Origin: Amycolatopsis nivea
Lineage (GTDB): Bacteria; Actinomycetota; Actinomycetes; Mycobacteriales; Pseudonocardiaceae
Reading direction: 5' to 3'
Assembly (NCBI RefSeq): GCF_004522235.1
Contig: NZ_SDLT01000040.1
Span: 1-64,000, forward strand
DNA length: 64,000 nt
A program made the translations under genes and the position numbers. Under the pieces are notes generated by a model, which saw only the letters and a list, made by a program, of their open reading frames with translations, ran no database searches and was not told the origin of the DNA. Position 1 is the first letter of the stretch, and each line of letters begins with the position of its first letter. Positions 50,454 to 57,650 of this stretch are shown here, in pieces.

Positions 50454-51347
50454 TTACCGCAGGTCCATCCCGAGGTCGAGAGCCGGCGAGGAATGCGTGA
50501 GCCCGCCGACGGACAGGTAGTCCACTCCGGACTCGGCGTACGGTCGCGCACGGTCGAGCGTCAGCCCTCCGGACGACTCCAGCCGCGTCTTCGGCGACAC
50601 TTCATTCCGCCGCGCGACCGCCTTCACACAGTCCTCCGGCGTGAAGTTGTCGAGCAGCACCTCGTCCGCCTCGGCGGCCAGCGCCTCGTCCAGCTGGGCC
50701 AGATCGTCCACCTCGACCTCGCACGCCAGCTGCGGCGCGAGTTCCCGGGCCGCCGCCAGCGCCGCGGTGACCGAACCGGCCGCGACCACGTGGTTGTCCT
50801 TGATCAGCACCGCGTCGCCGAGACCCATCCGGTGGTTCACGCCGCCGCCGCAGCGCACCGCGTACTTCTGCAGCAGCCGCAAACCCGGGATCGTCTTGCG
50901 CGAATCCCTTACCGCAGCACCGGTTCCCTCGATCGCGGACACCCACGCCGCGGTCGCCGTCGCCACTCCGGACAGCAGGCACAACAGGTTCAGCGCCGTG
51001 CGCTCCGCGGTCAGCAGCCCGCGCACCGGACCGCGCAGCACGAGCACCGGCTCCCCCGCGACGGCGGGCGAACCGTCCTCGCGGATCGAGACCACCTCGT
51101 AGTCGGAGCCGAGCACCTCGTCGAAAACCGCCAGCGCCACCGGAATCCCGGCCACGACCCCGGCGACGCGCGGCGTCAGTTCGGCCACCGCGCGGGCGTC
51201 CGCCGGGACCGTGGACGCCGTCGTCGCGTCCGGCCCGTACCGCAAATCCTCTTCCAGCGCGGTGGTCACGACCCGCCGGACGTCGGCGACGTCCAGCCCG
51301 TCCACCACCAATGCCCGCACGACTGCTTCCGAGAATTCCCCGCTCAT
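50454..51347 (-). CDS. nadC: Nicotinate-nucleotide diphosphorylase (quinolinate phosphoribosyltransferase)
   Basis: 297 residues, normal length; converts quinolinate and PRPP to nicotinate mononucleotide. Conserved blocks are ALEEDLRYGPDATT, LLTAERTALNLLCLLSG, the DSRKTIPGLRLLQKYAV PRPP-binding segment, GGGVNHRMGLGDAVLIKDNH, and the C-terminal LESSGGLTLDRARPYAESGVDYLSVG region (quoted in part). ATG 51347 overlaps nadB by 4 nt. Third gene of nadA-nadB-nadC. Confidence 0.97.
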   Translation of the reverse strand: MSGEFSEAVVRALVVDGLDVADVRRVVTTALEEDLRYGPDATTASTVPADARAVAELTPRVAGVVAGIPVALAVFDEVLGSDYEVVSIREDGSPAVAGEPVLVLRGPVRGLLTAERTALNLLCLLSGVATATAAWVSAIEGTGAAVRDSRKTIPGLRLLQKYAVRCGGGVNHRMGLGDAVLIKDNHVVAAGSVTAALAAARELAPQLACEVEVDDLAQLDEALAAEADEVLLDNFTPEDCVKAVARRNEVSPKTRLESSGGLTLDRARPYAESGVDYLSVGGLTHSSPALDLGMDLR

Positions 51348-52993
51348 GCCACCCCTTCCAACGACGCCGCCTCGACCAGCACCGGCTGTCCCGACGGGCT
51401 CAGCCGGATCAGCTGGCTCCGCCGCAACCCTTCGACCCGCTCCGGGAAGTCCGTCCGCACGTGACATCCCCGCGATTCCGTCCGCCGCTCCGCCGCCGCG
51501 AGCAACGCCTGTGCCGCCACGGTGAGCGCCGCGTCCTCCACTGCGGAATGCGTCCACAGCGGACTGTCCTTTGTCGACAAGTCGAGCGCCGAGCCCGCCG
51601 CGGCGAGGCCGTCCGCGTCCCGGCCGATCGCCGCGTACCGGCTCATCACCCGTTGCAGCACATCGCGTTCCGCCGCCGGTGCGGTGGTCCGTTCCGGGAT
51701 CCGGCCGCGCGAAGGATCCGGCAGCAATCCAGCGGCCAGATCCGCAGCCACCGCCTCCGCGGCTCGCTGCCCGACGACCAGCCCTTCGAGAAGGCTGTTG
51801 GACGCCAAGCGGTTCGCCCCGTGCAGCCCGGTGCGAGCCACCTCGCCCGCCGCGTACAGCCCGCGCACCGTCGATCGTCCGTCCACAGTGGCCACCACGC
51901 CGCCGCACGCGAAGTGCGCCGCGGGGGTCACCGGAATCGCGTCCACCGCCGGGTCGATTCCCAGCACCGCGCACGCCGCGTGCACCGTCGGGAACCGCTT
52001 CGCGAACCCGGGAATGCCGGTGGCGTCAAGGAAAACGTGATCGTCGATGCCGCCGGGAGCCAACGCCTGCCGCCGGGTGATCGCCGCCGCCACGACGTCG
52101 CGCGGAGCCAGATCGCCGAGCGGATGCACTCCGGCCATCACCGACGCACCCGCGCCGTCCACGAGCGTCGCACCCTCGCCGCGCACCGCCTCAGTGACGA
52201 GCGGACACCGCCCGCGCGCGCCCGGCGTGTACAGCACCGTCGGGTGGAACTGCACGAACTCGATGTCGGCCGCCGCCGCACCGGCGCGCAATGCGAGCGC
52301 CAGCCCGTCGCCCGTCGCGATTTCGGGATTGGAGGTCGCCTGGTACAGCTGCCCGTACCCGCCGCTGGCCAGCACGACTGCGGACGCGCGCACCACCCCG
52401 GGCACGCCGTTGCGGTCGAGCACCGTCACCCCGGCCACCTCGCCCGCGGACGTGCGCAGCGCGTCGACCGCGATGTGGTGCTCCAGCACCGGAATCCGCC
52501 GTTCGCCGGCCTGCGCGACGAGCGCGCGCTCGACCTCCGCACCGGTCGCGTCGCCGCCCGCGTGGATGACCCGGAACGCGCTGTGCCCGCCCTCGCGAGC
52601 CCGCGCCAGTGCACCCGCGCTGTGGTCGAACACCGCGCCGTTCTGCCGCAACTCCGTGACCGCCGCCGGACCGCCGCCGACGATCGACCGCACCGCGTCC
52701 TCGTCGCAGAGCCCGGCTCCGGCGGTGAGCGTGTCCGCCGTGTGCTTCTCGACCGTGTCGCCCTCGTCGCGCTCGCCGTCCAGCACCACGGCCACGCCGC
52801 CCTGCGCCCACCGGGTGTTGCCGTCGGCGACCGCCGCCTTGGTCACGACCAGCACATGCAGCCCGAGTTCGCGGGCCCGCAGCGCCGCCGACAACCCGGC
52901 CACGCCGCTGCCGATCACGACCACATCGGCCCGGGCCTCCCACCGCGGATTTGGTGAGGTTTTCGCCTCATCGGCGTTAACTAGGCCGCTCAT
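51344..52993 (-). CDS. nadB: L-aspartate oxidase
   Basis: 549 residues, FAD enzyme of the succinate dehydrogenase family, oxidising L-aspartate to iminoaspartate. The FAD motif VVVIGSGVAGLSAALRA, the NTRWAQGGVAVVL signature, VLASGGYGQLY, EFVQFHPT, and the catalytic RHGANRLASNSLLEGLV-like segment (TGLHGANRLASNSLLE) are present. ATG 52993 overlaps nadA by 4 nt. The extra 20-residue N terminus before the FAD motif is typical in actinobacteria. Confidence 0.97.
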   Translation of the reverse strand: MSGLVNADEAKTSPNPRWEARADVVVIGSGVAGLSAALRARELGLHVLVVTKAAVADGNTRWAQGGVAVVLDGERDEGDTVEKHTADTLTAGAGLCDEDAVRSIVGGGPAAVTELRQNGAVFDHSAGALARAREGGHSAFRVIHAGGDATGAEVERALVAQAGERRIPVLEHHIAVDALRTSAGEVAGVTVLDRNGVPGVVRASAVVLASGGYGQLYQATSNPEIATGDGLALALRAGAAAADIEFVQFHPTVLYTPGARGRCPLVTEAVRGEGATLVDGAGASVMAGVHPLGDLAPRDVVAAAITRRQALAPGGIDDHVFLDATGIPGFAKRFPTVHAACAVLGIDPAVDAIPVTPAAHFACGGVVATVDGRSTVRGLYAAGEVARTGLHGANRLASNSLLEGLVVGQRAAEAVAADLAAGLLPDPSRGRIPERTTAPAAERDVLQRVMSRYAAIGRDADGLAAAGSALDLSTKDSPLWTHSAVEDAALTVAAQALLAAAERRTESRGCHVRTDFPERVEGLRRSQLIRLSPSGQPVLVEAASLEGVA

Positions 52994-54000
52994 TCCCCAC
53001 CGCCAGGCTGCCCGATTTCGATCATCCGCTGCACCGAGGCGCGGGCCCGCGAGGCCGTCTCCGGGTCGACGTGGACCTCGTCCGCGCCCTCGGTGAGGCT
53101 CCGCAGCAGCGCGGCCGGGGTGATCATCTTCATGTACCGGCACGACGCCCGGTCGTTCACCGCGCGGAAGTCGATCTCCGGCGCGGCCTTGCGCAGCTGG
53201 TGGATCATGCCGATCTCGGTGGCCACGAGCACCGAGGTCGCCTTGGTGTCGCGGGCCGCGTGCACCATGTCGCCGGTGGACAGGATCTTGACCCGTTCCG
53301 GGGCCACCGCACCCTCTCCGGCCAGGTAAAGCGCCGAGGTCGCGCAGCCGCATTCGGGGTGGATGAACAGGTCGGCGTCCGGGTTCTCCTCGGCGCGCGC
53401 GGCCAGCTCGGCCCCGTTGATGCCGGCGTGCACGTGGCATTCCCCAGCCCAGATGTGCATGTTCTCGCGCCCGGTCACGCGCTTGACGTGCGCGCCGAGG
53501 AACTGGTCCGGCAGGAAGAGAACTTCCTGGTCAGCCGGGATGGAAGCGACCACGTCGACCGCGTTCGACGACGTGCAGCAGATGTCCGTCTCGGCCTTGA
53601 CCTCGGCCGTCGTGTTCACGTACGACACGACCACCGCGCCCGGGTGCTCGGCCTTCCATTCGCGCAGCTGAGCGCCGGTGATGGAGTCGGCGAGCGAGCA
53701 GCCTGCCCGCGCGTCCGGGATCAGCACCGTCTTCTCCGGGGCCAGGATCTTCGCGGTCTCGGCCATGAAGTGCACGCCGCAGAAGACGATCGTGGACGCG
53801 TCGCTGCTGGCCGCGATGCGGCTGAGCGCCAGAGAGTCGCCGGTGAAGTCCGCGATGTCCTGGATCTCCGGGACCTGGTAGTTGTGCGCGAGCAGCACCG
53901 CGTCGCGCTTGCGGGCGAGCTCCCGCACGCGGGCGGCCCAGTCGGCGTCCGCCTCGACCCCGCCGTAAGGGGTCAGATCCTGGTCAAGCGTGGTGGTCAT
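52990..54000 (-). CDS. nadA: Quinolinate synthase A
   Basis: 336 residues, [4Fe-4S] enzyme condensing iminoaspartate with dihydroxyacetone phosphate to quinolinate. The three cluster Cys are visible: in FCGVHFMAETAK (about 95), DICCTSSNAV (about 180) and a C-terminal HPECGCATSA (about 235-240). Motif DAVLLAHNYQVPEIQD is at the N terminus. First gene of the operon, divergent from nrtR; the message would start about 68 nt upstream, inside the NrtR box. Confidence 0.97.
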   Translation of the reverse strand: MTTTLDQDLTPYGGVEADADWAARVRELARKRDAVLLAHNYQVPEIQDIADFTGDSLALSRIAASSDASTIVFCGVHFMAETAKILAPEKTVLIPDARAGCSLADSITGAQLREWKAEHPGAVVVSYVNTTAEVKAETDICCTSSNAVDVVASIPADQEVLFLPDQFLGAHVKRVTGRENMHIWAGECHVHAGINGAELAARAEENPDADLFIHPECGCATSALYLAGEGAVAPERVKILSTGDMVHAARDTKATSVLVATEIGMIHQLRKAAPEIDFRAVNDRASCRYMKMITPAALLRSLTEGADEVHVDPETASRARASVQRMIEIGQPGGGE

Positions 54001-54065
54001 GTGTTCGGCCCTCTCGAGAATCGCCGGCCTCGGAACCGGATCGACCCCGGTTCCTCCCCAACCCA

Positions 54066-54088
54066 GTTTTCGCCTTATAATCGAAAAC
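54066..54088. promoter_or_regulatory. NrtR operator with overlapping divergent promoters
   Basis: GTTTTCG and CGAAAAC form a 7-bp inverted repeat around a 9-nt centre that contains TATAAT (54076-54081). On the plus strand this is a perfect -10 placing transcription at 54088-54090, where the nrtR GTG lies (leaderless). On the minus strand TATAAG serves nadA. One repressor site would thus cover both promoters. Confidence 0.78.
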
Positions 54089-54089
54089 C

Positions 54090-54788
54090 GTGCGAAGCCA
54101 TCTTAACACCCGAGCCCCCCTCGCCCACGAGGTTCTGGCGGCAGTCCTTCAAGTGCGCTCGGACACACTGCGCGTGCTTCTGTGGCGCCGAGCGCTCGAT
54201 CCGCACCTGGGCCGCTGGTCGCTCCCCGGCGGCCGATTGCGCCCCGACGAGGACGTCGAAACCTCCATCCGGCGGCAGCTCGCGGAGAAGGTGGACGTCC
54301 GCCAGCTGAAGCACGTCGAGCAGCTCGCCGTGTTCAGCGCCCCCGACCGCGTCCCCGGCCCCCGCGTCGTAGCCACCGCGTTTCTCGGGCTGGTCCCCTC
54401 CGACGTCGACCCGGCCGTCCCCGAAGACACCGAGTGGCACGACGTGAACGCCCTGCCCCGCACCGCCTTCGACCACGAGGCGATCGTCCTGCGCGCCCGC
54501 GACCGCCTGCGGTCGAAACTGAGCTACACCAACCTCGGTTTCGCGCTGGCCCCAGAGGAATTCACCATCTCCGCGCTACGGGGTCTGTACTCCGCCGCAC
54601 TCGGCTACAAAGTGTCCGCGACGAACCTGCAACGCGTGCTCCAACGGCGTGGCTTGCTGGTCCCCACGGGCCACACCGCGGCCCCCGGCCGGACCGGCGG
54701 ACGACCTGCGGCGCTGTTCTCCTTTGCCGCGAAAGACATGCACATCACCGACCCTTTCGCGGTCCTGAAGCCCCCGCCGCGACGGTAA
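54090..54788 (+). CDS. nrtR: NrtR-type NUDIX-domain transcriptional repressor of NAD synthesis
   Basis: 232 residues. Residues 10-140 are a NUDIX fold (RRALDPHLGRWSLPGGRLRPDEDVETS) whose catalytic NUDIX box is degenerate (RRQLAEKVDVRQL lacks the REUxEExGU pattern), as in NrtR regulators. Residues about 145-225 are a winged helix with ISALRGLYSAALGYKVSATNLQRVLQRRGLL. NrtR senses ADP-ribose-type metabolites and represses NAD genes in Mycobacterium smegmatis, where nadABC is the known target. Divergence from nadABC supports the same role. Confidence 0.92.
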   Translation: MRSHLNTRAPLAHEVLAAVLQVRSDTLRVLLWRRALDPHLGRWSLPGGRLRPDEDVETSIRRQLAEKVDVRQLKHVEQLAVFSAPDRVPGPRVVATAFLGLVPSDVDPAVPEDTEWHDVNALPRTAFDHEAIVLRARDRLRSKLSYTNLGFALAPEEFTISALRGLYSAALGYKVSATNLQRVLQRRGLLVPTGHTAAPGRTGGRPAALFSFAAKDMHITDPFAVLKPPPRR

Positions 54789-54822
54789 ACACGAACTGCG
54801 GCGGGGCTCCGCAGCCCGTACC

Positions 54823-55548
54823 GTGGACGCCGTGACCGAGTCTGAGCAGTGCCCCAGCGGAACGGCGACCCTGCCGTTGTTCCCGCTGCAGACCGTGCTG
54901 CTCCCCGGGACGCACCTGCCGCTGCACATCTTCGAACCGCGCTACCGGCAGCTCACCGCGGACCTCGTCACGGGCAACGTCCCGGAACACGAGTTCGGCG
55001 TGGTCGCCCTGCGCGCCCCGCTCGTCCGCGAGGTCAGTGGTTTGGACCACGTGTACAGCGTGGGCTGCAGCACGATCCTCCGCGAAGCGAAACGCCTCCC
55101 CGACGGCCGCTACGACGTAGTCACCCGCGCAGCCCGCCGCTTCCGCCTGCGCGAACTGCACCGAGCGTCCGCGCCGTACCTGATGGCCGTGGTCGACTGG
55201 CTCCCCGACGACCCAGTACCCGCCACCGCGGAGTCAACGGCCCGCCAACTGGCCGACGTAGCGAGAGGCGCCCACCAGCGATACTGCGAAGCCGCCTGGC
55301 ACGCAGACGACTGGCGCCCACCCCACGACGACGCCGACCTGGGCGAACTCGCCTACCAACTAGCCGCCGACTGCCTCCTCCCGCTGGAAGACCGGCAGCT
55401 GCTGCTGGAGGAAACGCACCCGCTGCGCCGCCTGCGCATCGCCTGCCGCCTGCTAACCCGAGAAGCCGGTTTCCTGGAAACCCTGGGCGCAGTGCCCCTG
55501 CCGCCGACCGAACTGGCGACCTTCACCAAACCCGCAGACCTGAACTAG
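54823..55548 (+). CDS. Lon substrate-binding (PUA-like) domain protein
   Basis: 241 residues. The N-terminal TLPLFPLQTVLLPGTHLPLHIFEPRYRQL segment (quoted in part: LPLHIFEPRYRQL) is the Lon N-domain fold, with the rest helical (LEETHPLRRLRIACRLLTRE). It lacks the ATPase and protease parts, so it is a stand-alone substrate-binding-like protein of unknown partner. GTG 54823 is used; GTG 54832 is possible. Starts 34 bp after nrtR and may be co-transcribed. Confidence 0.88.
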   Translation: MDAVTESEQCPSGTATLPLFPLQTVLLPGTHLPLHIFEPRYRQLTADLVTGNVPEHEFGVVALRAPLVREVSGLDHVYSVGCSTILREAKRLPDGRYDVVTRAARRFRLRELHRASAPYLMAVVDWLPDDPVPATAESTARQLADVARGAHQRYCEAAWHADDWRPPHDDADLGELAYQLAADCLLPLEDRQLLLEETHPLRRLRIACRLLTREAGFLETLGAVPLPPTELATFTKPADLN

Positions 55549-55572
55549 CTCTCCCCCGGGGTTGCGCCTGCC

Positions 55573-55619
55573 GTGAGGGCCACCCTCATTGCCCCTGATT
55601 CCCCCAGGGTTCCCCTCAC
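55573..55619. repeat. 47-bp palindrome, degenerate copy 3
   Basis: GTGAGGGCCACCCT and AGGGTTCCCCTCAC outer arms (two mismatches in pairing) around an unpaired centre. Same 47-bp length and same outer ends as copies at 17643 and 40755; the inner stem is lost. Lies 24 bp after the Lon-domain gene, a likely terminator. Confidence 0.7.
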
Positions 55620-55634
55620 GCCCTCCCGCGCGCC

Positions 55635-55681
55635 GTGAAGGACCCCTTCACGTACCTAGATTCCCTCAAGGAGCCCTTCAC
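55635..55681. repeat. 47-bp palindrome, subfamily 2
   Basis: GTGAAGGACCCCTT and AAGGAGCCCTTCAC arms, 47 bp overall, with a central GTACCTAGATTCCC-like region. It shares the GTGA...TCAC ends and size but differs in the arms from copies 1-3, so it is a sister subfamily 15 bp from copy 3. Confidence 0.65.
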
Positions 55682-55710
55682 AGCCCGCCCCACCCGCCGC
55701 CGCAATGCGC

Positions 55711-55816
55711 CCGAATGCCGCATTGGGTGCGTCCCACGCACCCAATGCGGCATTCGGTGCGTCACATGCACCCAATGCGGCATTCGGTGCGTCACATGCA
55801 CCCAATGCCACATTGG
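55711..55816. repeat. 30-bp tandem repeat, three and a half copies
   Basis: Units begin at 55711, 55741, 55771 and 55801 (partial). The middle two are identical; the first differs at several positions and the last is truncated. Each unit contains AATGC and GCATT elements, so neighbouring units can pair. Confidence 0.8.
55712..55756. repeat. Perfect 21-bp-stem palindrome within the tandem array
   Basis: A 21-nt arm beginning CGAATGCCGCATTGGG pairs perfectly with the arm ending CAATGCGGCATTCG, around a 3-nt CCC loop. Total 45 bp, close to the 47-bp elements. The differences between unit 1 and unit 2 of the tandem repeat are exactly those needed for perfect pairing. Confidence 0.8.
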
Positions 55817-55942
55817 GGCGCTAAAACCGCCACCGCGAACCCCACCGCAACCCACCACCTAAGTCGCGCACCCACCGCAGCCGACGCACCCAACGAAGAA
55901 AGGCACCCACACCCCCCACAACCCCGATACGAAGCCAAAAAC

Positions 55943-56001
55943 ACGGGCGGCGGGTGCTTGTCAAGGCATCTTTCCCGCCTTGACAAGCACCCGCCGCCCG
56001 T
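55943..56001. terminator. Perfect 25-bp stem hairpin
   Basis: Arms of 25 nt, from ACGGGCGGCGGGTGCT to the matching GCACCCGCCGCCCGT end, with a 9-nt loop. No mismatches. 71 bp beyond the end of the convergent membrane gene, so it can terminate that transcript. Confidence 0.8.
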
Positions 56002-56072
56002 AGTCACAATCAGGCTGAGGGGTGGTGGGCCCACCTAGAAGCGCAATGTCGCCGCCAGGCGACGAGCCAAAC

Positions 56073-56687
56073 TCACCCCAGCCGCCGCCCAAGATCCTCC
56101 CGCCCATTCCACGCCGTCATCAACGCATAAACCAAACACGTCACCAACGGCGCGGCCAGCACCACCCACCCAGTCTCCAGCCGAGGCGCCTGCTCGATCA
56201 CCGCCCCCAACGCAGGCGGCGCATCCACCGAATACTTCGAATTGGCGAACGCAGGCCCCATCTGCGTCCCCAGCCAAGCCGCGACCAATGCCCCGCCAGC
56301 AGCAGCCACCAAAACAACGGGCCCCCGCCGCTCGCGCAGGAACCACACCACCAGCCCGATCAACAACCCAGCAGCCATCGCCAAAAACCCGAACACAGCC
56401 AGATCGTCGAACCGATGCCAGCTCTCCAGCTCCAGGGGCGCCAGCTGACCGTTGGTCCCGATCACCCGCACCTTCTCCGCCGGAGCCAGCAGCGACCACA
56501 ACCACCCCAGCGGAATCCCCAGCAACGCAGCAGTCGAGAGAACGCTCACCGCGGGAAGCAGATCAGCCTTCACCACCACCCGCGGCCGCTGCGGCGGAAA
56601 CAACACCGGCACCGACCACCCCTCGGCCACCGCCGAAGACCGGTGTGCCGAAGACCGATGCGCCGCCTTGCCCGCGGAATCGACCAC
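56073..56687 (-). CDS. DUF2567-like four-helix membrane protein
   Basis: 204 residues. Cytoplasmic N terminus of about 40 residues, then four membrane helices (about 45-65, 97-117, 122-142 and 172-192) with an outside loop carrying EKVRVIGTNGQLAPLELESWHRFDD-type sequence. Pattern fits DUF2567 from actinobacteria, recognised by layout. GTG 56687. Downstream of bioD on the same strand but separated by a hairpin. Confidence 0.7.
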   Translation of the reverse strand: MVDSAGKAAHRSSAHRSSAVAEGWSVPVLFPPQRPRVVVKADLLPAVSVLSTAALLGIPLGWLWSLLAPAEKVRVIGTNGQLAPLELESWHRFDDLAVFGFLAMAAGLLIGLVVWFLRERRGPVVLVAAAGGALVAAWLGTQMGPAFANSKYSVDAPPALGAVIEQAPRLETGWVVLAAPLVTCLVYALMTAWNGREDLGRRLG

Positions 56688-56754
56688 CCGAGGCTCCCTT
56701 CCCTGCGCGTGTGCGGAACTGAGGGTAACCGGTTGCCTCGCGTCCGATCGCCGC

Positions 56755-56779
56755 GACTCGGGCCTGATTGCCCCGAGTC
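56755..56779. terminator. Hairpin after bioD
   Basis: GACTCGGG / CCCGAGTC, 8-bp stem with a 9-nt loop, 61 bp downstream of the bioD stop on its strand. Probable terminator. Confidence 0.5.
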
Positions 56780-56839
56780 CGCGAAGAAATCGCCTTCACC
56801 CGGCCCGCGAGCCGATGAGATCGCTCAATCCGCGCGGCG

Positions 56840-57565
56840 CTAGTTCTGGGCGGAAGCAGCAGCCGTGAACGCCTCGGGATCGAACTCCCCGCCGAACCAC
56901 GGCGACAACCCCTGCCGAGCCTGCTCGGCGAAGGTCTCCCGATCCGCCGCGCCCAGCCCAGCCGGAAGAACCCCCAGCAAGGGCGCCCCGCCGGCGACCG
57001 GCAGATCCCGAAGATTCTCCAAGGCCGCCAGATCCGGATCCGCCGGCCAGGACCCGATGATGACGCCCACGACGTTCAGCCCACGCCGGGTAGCCACCTC
57101 GGCGGTCAACGCAGTCGTGTTGAGCGTCCCCAGCCCGGCTTGCGCGACGAGAACCACCGGCGCCCCCAGTGACCACGCGACATCCGCCAGCGTGCTCCCC
57201 TGCGAGTCGAACCGGACCAGCAGCCCGCCCGCGCCCTCGACCAGGGTCAGGTCGTGCGCCGCGTCCAGGTCGCTGGCCGCCGCGGCGATCTCCCCGGGGC
57301 CCACAGTCGGGAGCCCGGAGCGCCGGGAAGCGGCTTCCGGCGACAACGGATCCGGATACCGCCGCAGCTCCCGGATCGTCAGGTCCTTGCCTGCCAGCCG
57401 CACCACCTCGGCGAGGTCTCCCGCCTCGCCGGGGAGCACGCCGGTCTGCGCGGGTTTCAGCACCGCGACGCGTTGTCCCTGCGCGAGGGCCAGCGCCGCG
57501 ATCGCCGCGGTGGCGACCGTTTTGCCGACGTCGGTCCCGGTTCCGGTCATCACGAGCGTCGTCAC
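56840..57565 (-). CDS. bioD: Dethiobiotin synthetase
   Basis: 241 residues; ATP-dependent closure of the ureido ring of biotin using CO2/bicarbonate. The P loop is TGTGTDVGKTVAT at the N terminus, with KPAQTG following and the VEGAGGLLVRF motif (about 115). GTG 57565. A TTGACA / TATCTT promoter with 16-bp spacing on the minus strand ends 8 nt before the start codon, so the mRNA is essentially leaderless. bioF is not found next to it; a SulP-carbonic anhydrase gene lies between it and bioA. Confidence 0.96.
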   Translation of the reverse strand: MTTLVMTGTGTDVGKTVATAAIAALALAQGQRVAVLKPAQTGVLPGEAGDLAEVVRLAGKDLTIRELRRYPDPLSPEAASRRSGLPTVGPGEIAAAASDLDAAHDLTLVEGAGGLLVRFDSQGSTLADVAWSLGAPVVLVAQAGLGTLNTTALTAEVATRRGLNVVGVIIGSWPADPDLAALENLRDLPVAGGAPLLGVLPAGLGAADRETFAEQARQGLSPWFGGEFDPEAFTAAASAQN

Positions 57566-57573
57566 GAGCCATC

Positions 57574-57601
57574 AAGATATTGCCGTGCTCCCCGATGTCA
57601 A
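57574..57601 (-). promoter_or_regulatory. Promoter of bioD
   Basis: Minus-strand TTGACA and TATCTT, 16-bp spacing. The expected start is at about 57567, 2 nt before the GTG, predicting leaderless translation. Downstream of the SulP terminator hairpin. Confidence 0.62.
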
Positions 57602-57612
57602 CACTCGGGGCT

Positions 57613-57644
57613 CCCTCGCGCGCACCCGGGGGCACGCGCGAGGG
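57613..57644. terminator. Terminator hairpin after SulP-carbonic anhydrase gene
   Basis: CCCTCGCGCG / CGCGCGAGGG, a perfect 10-bp stem with a 12-nt loop, starting 6 bp after that gene's stop on its strand. Confidence 0.7.
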
Positions 57645-57650
57645 CCCGGG

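Larger units (their letters stand above)
55549..56072. other. Palindrome-rich noncoding gap
   Basis: A 524-bp space between convergent genes with no credible coding sequence. It is packed with four different inverted repeats plus a 30-bp tandem repeat, each described below. Frames that stay open here arise from the repeats. Confidence 0.8.

Noticed and set aside
55711..55816. Possible CRISPR array
   Set aside because: The 30-bp units follow one another without unique spacers and pair with each other; no cas genes are present.
55589..56038. Coding sequences in the palindrome-rich gap
   Set aside because: Open frames there are made of His/Pro repeats translated from the tandem palindromes, with no start signal or domain.
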